Assembly (NCBI GenBank): GCA_964539925.1
Contig: CAZILB010000052.1
Coordinates: 1 to 23,469, forward strand
Reading direction: 5' to 3'
DNA: 23,469 nucleotides
From: DP-20 sp964539925
Lineage (GTDB): Bacteria; Desulfobacterota; Binatia; UBA9968
Shown here: positions 1-5,958 of the stretch, in pieces
How the letters are laid out: the number at the start of each line of letters is the position of its first letter
How positions within the stretch are numbered: the stretch's first letter is position 1
The notes under the pieces: generated by a model
What the model saw: only the letters and a program-made list of their open reading frames with translations
Databases searched by the model: none
What the model was told of the DNA's origin: nothing
Position numbers and translations under genes: made by a program

Positions 1-206
1 ACAACTTCAGACCGCAGGAGAAGCGCGAGCCGCTGCGCCGTAACCGCAAAAGGAGCGCCAGCTCGGAGTCCATCCGCTTTCATCTGGAGTTGGCCGCCCT
101 CGACGATCCCCGCGCCGCAAAATTTACCGAAAAAGATTTTTGGGACTCGAGCCTGGTCGAAGAAATCCGCCGCTCCGGTTTTGTCGACCGGCTCTATGGG
201 AAATAA
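1..206 (+). CDS. C-terminal fragment, possible ABC transporter substrate-binding protein (cut by window edge)
   Basis: An open frame runs in from the left edge (first full codon at base 3) and stops at TAA 204-206, giving about 67 residues. The last 45 residues read like the C-terminus of NMT1/THI5-type periplasmic substrate-binding proteins: a DDPRAAKF stretch, then DFWD, LVEEI and a final SGFVDRLYGK. In those transporters the protein binds a small organic solute outside the inner membrane. The first 20 residues are very rich in Arg and Lys and do not look like the family, so the upstream frame may be degenerate or carry an indel. The identification rests on the tail pattern only; there is no ligand-site evidence in the window. 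Confidence 0.45.
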   Translation, partial: NFRPQEKREPLRRNRKRSASSESIRFHLELAALDDPRAAKFTEKDFWDSSLVEEIRRSGFVDRLYGK

Positions 207-292
207 GGGACGGAAGCGGAGCCGTGTGGGAACAAAGCAAGGCGTAAGGGGCGATGAAAAGGTCCCGCAACTGGCGGGATAAAAATTCTTCG

Positions 293-317
293 GGCCTTGG
301 ATCGCAAGGCCGTTTTT
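293..317 (+). terminator. Intrinsic terminator, probably shared by convergent genes
   Basis: Stem GGCCTTG (293-299) and CAAGGCC (305-311) with loop GATCG, followed by G and five T (313-317). It lies 87 bases after the stop at 206 and 50 bases before the end of the convergent GAPDH gene. On the minus strand the same hairpin is followed within five bases by another short T run, so it may work both ways. A second small hairpin, TCCCGC/GCGGGA, sits at 263-279. Confidence 0.6.
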
Positions 318-366
318 GACAGTTACGCCGAGACCCTAAAGGCCGATTGGCGCGAGCCGGTTCTCG

Positions 367-1368
367 TTATCCCCACCGGCCGATCAAACGCAGCAAATCG
401 CAGACGCGATTGGAATAGCCCCACTCGTTATCGTACCAGCTCAGACACTTGAGATACCTGCCGCCGGTCACGCTGGTGAACGCCGGATCGAAAATCGACG
501 AATGGGCGTTGCCGATGACGTCCGAGGATACCACCGGCGATTCCATCATCTGCAAGATGCCCTTCATCCGTTCGGACTCGGCCGCAGCCTTGATCGCCCC
601 ATGAACATCCTCGACACTCGCCGGCTTTTCGAGCACGGCGAATAAATCGACCACGGAGCCGTCCGGCACCGGGACGCGCGCGGCAATGCCGTCCAGCCGC
701 CCCTTGAGTTCGGGCAGGACTTCGCCTACGGCCTTCGCCGCGCCGGTCGAGGTCGGGATGATGTTCTCCGCCGCCGCCCGGCTGCGCCGCCAATCCGAGT
801 GCGGCACGTCGGCAAGGCGCTGGTCGTTGGTATAGGCGTGCACCGTATTGATGACCCCTTCGACGATACCGAACGAATCGTGCAGCACTTTCGCGAGGGG
901 CGCCAGGCAATTGGTGGTGCAGCTTGCGTTAGAGATCATGCGGTGCTCCGGCTTGAGGCCGTCCTCATTGACGCCGATCACAACCGTATAATCGATCTCA
1001 TCCTTCGCCGGAACCGTAAGCACCACGCGCTTGGCGCCGGCTTCCAGGTGATTGGCGAGCTGTTCCCGGCTGGTGAAAATTCCCGTCGACTCGATGACCG
1101 CATCGACACCGAGCTCGCTCCATGGCAGTTTGGCCGGGTCTTTTTCGTGTACCATGCGGGTTCGGCCGTGCGCCGTGACGAGCTCGTCGCCTTCGAGCCG
1201 CAAGGTCCCTTCGAAACGTCCCATCACCGTGTCATATTTGAGCAAGTAGCGCAGCGCGTCGTGGTCGAACACATCGTTGATCGCCACCAGCTCCGAGTCG
1301 GCGCGCTTGTCGAGAATACGGAAGACCGAACGGCCGATCCGGCCAAAACCGTTGATGGCGACTCTCAT
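367..1368 (-). CDS. gap: Glyceraldehyde-3-phosphate dehydrogenase, type I, NAD-dependent
   Basis: Converts glyceraldehyde 3-phosphate, NAD and phosphate to 1,3-bisphosphoglycerate in the cytoplasm (glycolysis/gluconeogenesis). The 333 residues match the usual length. Visible signatures are the Rossmann start INGFGRIGR (residues 5-13), Asp32 after the second strand (NAD rather than NADP preference), the catalytic SNASCTTNC with Cys150, base His177 in TVHAYT, the phosphate-site TSTGAAKAV (206-214) and Arg231, and the NEWGYSN nicotinamide motif near 314-320. The start is ATG at 1368 with a strong GGAGGT six bases upstream. Its ATG overlaps the TGA of the upstream paralogue (ATGA), so the two genes should be co-transcribed and translationally coupled. 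All key residues are present, so I expect an active enzyme. Confidence 0.97.
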   Translation of the reverse strand: MRVAINGFGRIGRSVFRILDKRADSELVAINDVFDHDALRYLLKYDTVMGRFEGTLRLEGDELVTAHGRTRMVHEKDPAKLPWSELGVDAVIESTGIFTSREQLANHLEAGAKRVVLTVPAKDEIDYTVVIGVNEDGLKPEHRMISNASCTTNCLAPLAKVLHDSFGIVEGVINTVHAYTNDQRLADVPHSDWRRSRAAAENIIPTSTGAAKAVGEVLPELKGRLDGIAARVPVPDGSVVDLFAVLEKPASVEDVHGAIKAAAESERMKGILQMMESPVVSSDVIGNAHSSIFDPAFTSVTGGRYLKCLSWYDNEWGYSNRVCDLLRLIGRWG

Positions 1369-2384
1369 TGCGCACCTCCGATCCTGTCGAACCTGCCATA
1401 CTGGCGTACCACATCGAGCACGCGGCAGGCATGCCCAAGGCTTTCGTACCAGGCGAGCGCCTTGACGATCCTCTTGCCGGCTTTGAGACTCGCGCGCGCG
1501 TCGAACAGCAAGGATTGCCTGCAGCCAATGACATCGGAGGATACGATCGGATCGTCGGTCACGCCGATCAGCTGCGGACGGTCGGCCGCGGCGGCGCGTA
1601 TCGTCTCGTTGACTTGCTCCACTGTGACTTTGTCGCCCTGCATCACGCAGTTAACATCCAGCAGCGAGCCCTTCTGCACCGGCACGTTGAGAGCGTAACC
1701 GCTCAACTTCCCGGCAAACTTCGGCAGCACGTGCTCGACCCATCGGGCCGATTCGTTACGGTTGGGAATGATGTTTTCCGCCGCCGAGCGGCTGCGGCGG
1801 AAGTCCTCATGGGCATAGTCTTGCAGCGACTGATCGCTCGAATAGGCATGGACCGTGGTCATCGACGCCCACTCGACCCCCAAAGCCCGATCCAGCGATT
1901 GCAATAACAGCGTAAACGCATTGGTCGTCGCCGAACCGGCCGAAATCATTCGGTCCGAGCTCCTCGCCTCACCTGCATTAACACCCGGTATGACCATCCG
2001 GTCGATCGGCTCCGCCGGCAGAGATGCGAGAATCACCCGCTTGGCCCCGGCGCGCAAGTGCGCCGCCAAATCCTCGCGCCGCCGATACCGGCCCGTGGCA
2101 TCGACGACACAGTCGACGTTTAGAACGTCCCATGGAACCTCTTGCGGTCGGGCGATCTGAAGCATCCGGGTACGGAATTTCTCGTTGACCAGAAAGTTGT
2201 CTTGGAGCTCAAAGGGCGGTTCCTCCACCCCGTCGCTTCGGAGCAGGTATTCGAGGATTTCCGGCTTACCGACATCGGCCACGGCGACGATTTCGACGTC
2301 GTCTCCCTCCAGCGCAAGATGATAGAGGTGCCGGCCGATCTGGCCCAGGCCCATAATGCCGACTCGGATTTTGCGGTTTTGCAT
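1365..2384 (-). CDS. GAPDH paralogue lacking the catalytic cysteine (predicted pseudoenzyme)
   Basis: A 339-residue protein with the whole GAPDH fold pattern: GLGQIGR dinucleotide loop (12-18), Asp37 at the NAD ribose position, TTVHAYSSDQS with His179, FRRSRSAAENIIP and VSSDVIG. The catalytic site is altered. Where active enzymes read SCTTNC it has SATTNA, so Ala152 replaces the nucleophile (codon 1929-1931). The phosphate-site TGAAKAV is replaced by NESARWV, the phosphate-binding Arg before VPV is Asn233, and NEWGYS is reduced to ESLGHA. The nucleotide-binding end is kept. It cannot do the normal phosphorylating reaction; a regulatory, structural or NAD-sensing role is inference. Start ATG at 2384 follows GAGAGAGG. 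It is the first gene of an operon with the active enzyme. Confidence 0.9.
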   Translation of the reverse strand: MQNRKIRVGIMGLGQIGRHLYHLALEGDDVEIVAVADVGKPEILEYLLRSDGVEEPPFELQDNFLVNEKFRTRMLQIARPQEVPWDVLNVDCVVDATGRYRRREDLAAHLRAGAKRVILASLPAEPIDRMVIPGVNAGEARSSDRMISAGSATTNAFTLLLQSLDRALGVEWASMTTVHAYSSDQSLQDYAHEDFRRSRSAAENIIPNRNESARWVEHVLPKFAGKLSGYALNVPVQKGSLLDVNCVMQGDKVTVEQVNETIRAAAADRPQLIGVTDDPIVSSDVIGCRQSLLFDARASLKAGKRIVKALAWYESLGHACRVLDVVRQYGRFDRIGGAQ

Positions 2385-2699
2385 TTGGCCACCTCTCTCT
2401 TCTTCGAGATTTAACTCCTAATCCCCACGCAATTCCAGTTCCGACCAGCTTAAAAAAATAAGATTGGAATATCTGTCGATTTATGCCCCGCCGACGCTAA
2501 AAAAAATCTGGACTTGATCGCCCAGTGGCAGTATTATCCGACTTGCGACTTTGCGAGTAAGGTTTCCCAGCTTGATCGAGCAGTCAATTTCGTCTTCGGT
2601 GCGGGCCGTCGGTGATCACTCGCCCTCTAGAGACTCGGATTTAGCGATCTTTCTTTCCCGCAATCCGCCTCCCCCTGCAAGCATCCCAGGTTAAAATCC
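2385..2699. other. Divergent intergenic region, 315 bases, presumed promoters
   Basis: This gap lies between the start of the GAPDH-paralogue operon (leftward) and the start of the barrel-protein gene (rightward), so it must hold both promoters. An AT-rich patch near 2450-2485 with a run of seven A is the most promoter-like part. I could not assign convincing -35/-10 pairs, and I see no tRNA, repeat or small gene here. Confidence 0.4.
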
Positions 2700-3836
2700 G
2701 TGAGTCGATTTACGCCCATCATGATCTTTGTCCTCTGCCTTTGCCGGAGCATGGCATGGGCGCAAGCTTTTGAAGCGGATTTCACTCCGACGGATACTCC
2801 CGAGACCATCGATCTATTTCCCTCTTCGTTCGCTGGGGCCGGCGGCGTGCCGCAGGATTTCCATCTGCCGTCCAACAAAACCCTCGCCTTGGAGTTCGGA
2901 TCCGGGCTGGTAGAGGTCAGAGCCGCTTATTGGGAAAAGCGCCGGGAAGGCGGCCTTCCCTTCGGCAGCCCGGAGGTTTCCGGCGCGGCCCAAGGGGGGC
3001 CGTATTTCGACCTCTTGGCGAAATCGTCGCCGTTTGACGGAATCTTGGTTGGCGAAAGCGAACTTGCTTACAGCGGCTTCGGTGTCTCCTCTTCTTTGCT
3101 GGAGCACTATCCGATCATGAGCCGGTTTGGCTTGACTGGACGATGGGGCAAGGCCGGCTACGGCGTATCGTACCGTTCTGTCGGGGCGGGATTCGTTTCG
3201 TTGGCGGGCGCCAAAGCGGAACATGATCGCGATGAAAGCCAATTATGGGGTGAATATGATTTCGGCCTGTTCCGATTGCGCGGAGCCGCCCGAGAGACGT
3301 GGGAGCAAAATTCGGCGACCCACGACCTCACGCTTACCAAAACCGCCACGACCTCCTTTCATTTGGCCAGGCCCAACTGGAGCACGTCGCTGTCATCGAG
3401 TTATTCATGGATTGGCCGCGGTGAGACGCCGCGCCACAAGACGGTTGCATTTGCCAATGGTTTGGTCCTGGCTTATCGCTTCGCGACTCCGTTTACGGTC
3501 GAGCCCAACGTAAGTTTCCGGCAGGAATGGGATCCCGCCACGGGGCGGAAAACGGACACTCCATCGGCAGGCCTGACCCTCGCCTATACGCCGTATCGCG
3601 ATCTCCAGATGATCGGACGCGCTTCCTATGCCCGGGACCTGAGCGAGGATCCGCGCGGAGATGCTTCCATCATGAACAGCACCGCCGGTTTGAACTGGAA
3701 GCTGGGCAAGTCCCACTTCGGTGAACCGTCGCTCTCGATTCATCTCGAATACAAAATCGAGTCCCGTCACGCACTGGCCGACAGCCAACAGAACCGTTTC
3801 GCCGGCGCCGTTCAATTCAAGATTGCCGGATTCTGA
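2700..3836 (+). CDS. Predicted outer-membrane beta-barrel protein with signal peptide
   Basis: A 378-residue protein with an apparent Sec signal peptide: Arg3, a hydrophobic core PIMIFVLCLC, then AWA-QA near residues 19-23, a good signal-peptidase I site. The rest has no helical membrane segments. It consists of short alternating strands rich in Tyr, Trp, Phe and Gly separated by polar turns, and it ends in Phe (FKIAGF), the usual C-terminal signal for outer-membrane barrel insertion. The start is GTG at 2700, chosen because it keeps a basic residue before the hydrophobic core; the alternative ATG at 2721 would begin inside it, and the upstream AGG is a weak ribosome site. I do not recognise a specific family and cannot say what it transports or binds. 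It stands alone, divergent from the GAPDH operon. Confidence 0.75.
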   Translation: MSRFTPIMIFVLCLCRSMAWAQAFEADFTPTDTPETIDLFPSSFAGAGGVPQDFHLPSNKTLALEFGSGLVEVRAAYWEKRREGGLPFGSPEVSGAAQGGPYFDLLAKSSPFDGILVGESELAYSGFGVSSSLLEHYPIMSRFGLTGRWGKAGYGVSYRSVGAGFVSLAGAKAEHDRDESQLWGEYDFGLFRLRGAARETWEQNSATHDLTLTKTATTSFHLARPNWSTSLSSSYSWIGRGETPRHKTVAFANGLVLAYRFATPFTVEPNVSFRQEWDPATGRKTDTPSAGLTLAYTPYRDLQMIGRASYARDLSEDPRGDASIMNSTAGLNWKLGKSHFGEPSLSIHLEYKIESRHALADSQQNRFAGAVQFKIAGF

Positions 3837-3869
3837 CCGCAACCCTAAGACGTGAAATGACACAGGCGT

Positions 3870-3919
3870 AGCCGTCACCCGGCGCGAGGCCGGCGGGTCC
3901 TTTAGAGACCCTTTCGGCT
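3870..3919. ncRNA. Candidate structured element: three short helices in a junction
   Basis: Three helices can form together: an outer one, AGCCG (3870-3874) with CGGCT (3915-3919), enclosing CCGGC/GCCGG (3879-3883/3889-3893, loop GCGAG) and GGGTC/GACCC (3895-3899/3907-3911). This is a compact three-way junction starting 34 bases after the barrel-protein stop. It could be a 3-prime UTR structure or terminator, a small RNA, or chance in GC-rich DNA. I could not match it to a riboswitch class I know. The strand is uncertain. Confidence 0.25.
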
Positions 3920-4008
3920 CATGGGATCGGTTGGCTTTACAATTAACCCACCATCGTTGACCTGAAGACACCGGCTTTTTATGACCTTTGACGCTTTCCA
4001 CTGCGGTC

Positions 4009-4046
4009 CGACATCTCTGTGCCGCCCCGCACAGTTCTGTGCGTCG
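4009..4046. other. Inverted repeats with mutually exclusive pairing
   Basis: CTGTGC occurs at 4017-4022 and 4037-4042, and the one GCACAG between them (4029-4034) can pair with either copy. CGAC (4009-4012) and GTCG (4043-4046) close the outside. Such alternative pairing is seen in attenuators and switches, but no gene follows at a suitable distance, so function is unproven. Confidence 0.25.
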
Positions 4047-4700
4047 AAAGAGCGATTTCCCGGCGGCAGCTTAAGGGACAATAAAGCTCAGCTTTAGGAA
4101 TGCAAAGGAAAGCGGGCGAATCCGAATCACGCGGGAAACGGCATGAGAGCAGGTTCTAACAACATTGCGCCGCTGGTATGGGCGTTGCTCTCATTGGAGC
4201 GGGGATGTGCTGCGCCCCGGAAAATCCTTGGCATCGAGACCCCTGTTAGGGTCGGTTGCCACGTTGGACTGGTTATGAGCGATCGCACGAAATTGATGAT
4301 GGCAAGCCTGACGATTTTAATGCTGCCCTATCGGATCGACATCCCGGTAACTTGCCTTATTGTAACCGCGACCGTCTGCACCGCAATCGATATGGCTATG
4401 GAACGCAGGGGCCCGGGATTTTCATGGCTGTCATTTCTCGCCACTGCCGTCTCAACCGTTGTCCATTATCCGATTGCCAATTCCCCGCGGGGCAATCATG
4501 CAGGCCGCACAAGCAGCGATGCCCCATAGGATTCGCCCCGCTGTTGAAAGCGGCCGCTGGCCGACAGGGCCTGGACCCATCGCCCGAGCTTGGAACAACT
4601 CGTCCCGTCTTGTCTAACGAACCCCTGTCTTCTAGACATTTATGATCTCCTTAATTTTTCGTCATGGGGACGCAATTCGACCCCATAGACCTCGTATCCA

Positions 4701-4730
4701 TTGACCCCGTTGCCTTCGGCTTGATAGAAG
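4701..4730 (+). promoter_or_regulatory. Possible sigma-70 promoter for the LVIVD gene
   Basis: TTGACC at 4701-4706 matches the -35 consensus in five of six positions. TAGAAG at 4725-4730, after an 18-base spacer, matches the -10 hexamer in four of six. The pair ends 30 bases before the ATG at 4761. It is a pattern match only. Confidence 0.3.
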
Positions 4731-4760
4731 ATCGTAATCAATTCGAACGGGAGAAGACCC

Positions 4761-5897
4761 ATGAGCCAAGACAACGGCAACGCGCCCAAGTTTGGTGTCC
4801 GGAAAAACGTAAGGCAGGTTGGACGCACGGATGTCGCGGGGGGCGGGCAGGTGGTGGTCGAAAACGGCTATGCATTCGTCGGCCATATGGACCCGCCCCA
4901 CGGCACCTCGATAATCGACGTCAAAGATCCCAAACATCCGAAAGTCGTCGCGGAGATCGAGATTCCCCAGGGGGTCCATTCCCACAAGGTGCGCGTGAGC
5001 GGCGATGTCATGCTGGTGAACCTGGAAAAATATCGAAGCAAAGAAAAACAGCCGACCGGGCTCAAAATCTACGACATTTCCATCCGGGAAAAGCCGAAAG
5101 AGATCGCCTTTTTTCAGACCGACGGCGGCGTGCATCGTTTCACCTTCGACGGCCGCTACGCTTACATTTCGGCGCATATCGAGGGATACGTCGGGCGCAT
5201 CCCGATGATCCTGGACTTAAAGGATCCCGCGCGCCCCGAAGAAGTCGGGCGATGGTGGATGCCCGGCCAGTGGGTCGGCGGCGGCGAGACTCCGGCTTGG
5301 GAAGGCACGGCGCATCAATGCCACCATCCGATCCGGCGCGGCGATCGTCTCTATACCAGTTACTGGCACGGCGGCTTTGTCATTCTCGATATCACCGACA
5401 TGAGCCGGCCAGAATACATCAGCGGCTACAACTGGTCGCCGGCCTACCCCTCGCCTATCCACACGACCCTGCCGATCCCGTGGAAGCTCATGAATCGCGA
5501 CGTGATGGTGGTTTCCGACGAGGAGGCCGGCAAGCGTGCGCCGCTGCCCTATGCCTTTATGTGGATGGTCGATATTACCGACGAAACCCGGCCCGTGCCG
5601 ATCTCGACTTTCAACACGGCGGAGGCTCATAGCATTGAGCCCGGTCACCAGTACGGAGCGCACCAGCCCGCCGAGCAGGTCTACGACAATAAAATGTTCG
5701 TCACCTGGTTCAGCGGCGGTTTGCGCGTCGTCGACATCGGCAATCCTTACTCGCCGACGGAGATCGGCTACTACGTGCCGGAGCCGGGGCGCGGGCAAAA
5801 GACGGTCAAGAGCAATGATGTTTTTCGCGCCGACAACGGCTTGATCTACTTGATCGATCGTCTGGACGGATTGGAGGTTCTCGAAAGCGAAGTGTGA
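4761..5897 (+). CDS. LVIVD-repeat beta-propeller protein, histidine-rich
   Basis: A 378-residue protein made of repeated blades whose core is a hydrophobic stretch, Asp, Ile or Leu, then DP-x-x-P. Clear copies are at residues 49-60, 101-112, 148-159, 206-217, 267-278 and 321-332, which fits the LVIVD-repeat family and a six- or seven-bladed propeller. There is no signal peptide, so it is probably cytoplasmic. Conserved-looking histidines cluster between blades (GVHSH 71-75, His125, His139, AHQCHHP 184-190, His203, His234, EAH 288-290, GHQYGAHQ 295-302) and could build a metal site, as in the selenium-binding-protein propellers; this is inference. ATG at 4761 follows GGGAGAAG at good spacing. 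It converges with the coiled-coil gene. Its reaction, if any, is unknown. Confidence 0.85.
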   Translation: MSQDNGNAPKFGVRKNVRQVGRTDVAGGGQVVVENGYAFVGHMDPPHGTSIIDVKDPKHPKVVAEIEIPQGVHSHKVRVSGDVMLVNLEKYRSKEKQPTGLKIYDISIREKPKEIAFFQTDGGVHRFTFDGRYAYISAHIEGYVGRIPMILDLKDPARPEEVGRWWMPGQWVGGGETPAWEGTAHQCHHPIRRGDRLYTSYWHGGFVILDITDMSRPEYISGYNWSPAYPSPIHTTLPIPWKLMNRDVMVVSDEEAGKRAPLPYAFMWMVDITDETRPVPISTFNTAEAHSIEPGHQYGAHQPAEQVYDNKMFVTWFSGGLRVVDIGNPYSPTEIGYYVPEPGRGQKTVKSNDVFRADNGLIYLIDRLDGLEVLESEV

Positions 5898-5958
5898 GTA
5901 ACCCTGCTCGTGGCGCAGCCGCGAACACGGCTCCCGACAAGGCGTGGGTCGCAGCCTG

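Larger units (their letters stand above)
3837..4760. other. Long gene-poor region (924 bases)
   Basis: No convincing gene. The only plus-strand frames of any size, 4143-4529 and an overlapping frame at 4256-4645, lack a good ribosome site and a recognisable domain. The part of the first beginning at the ATG at 4275 would be quite hydrophobic, so a small membrane protein or a decayed gene is possible. The left part holds two patches of inverted repeats (3870-3919 and 4009-4046, listed separately). The right end holds a promoter-like sequence for the LVIVD gene. Confidence 0.5.

Noticed and set aside
799..1698. A 299-residue plus-strand open frame across the two GAPDH genes
   Set aside because: It is antisense to two clear GAPDH genes, has no domain, and its composition is that of a complementary-strand shadow in GC-rich DNA.
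3870..3919. Cyclic-di-GMP (GEMM) riboswitch
   Set aside because: The junction shape is suggestive, but the conserved GEMM loop and receptor sequences are absent and no gene follows closely.
4143..4645. Two overlapping plus-strand frames in the gene-poor region
   Set aside because: No ribosome site, no domain, and they overlap in different frames. The hydrophobic part from 4275 is noted in the gap entry but is not strong enough to call a gene.
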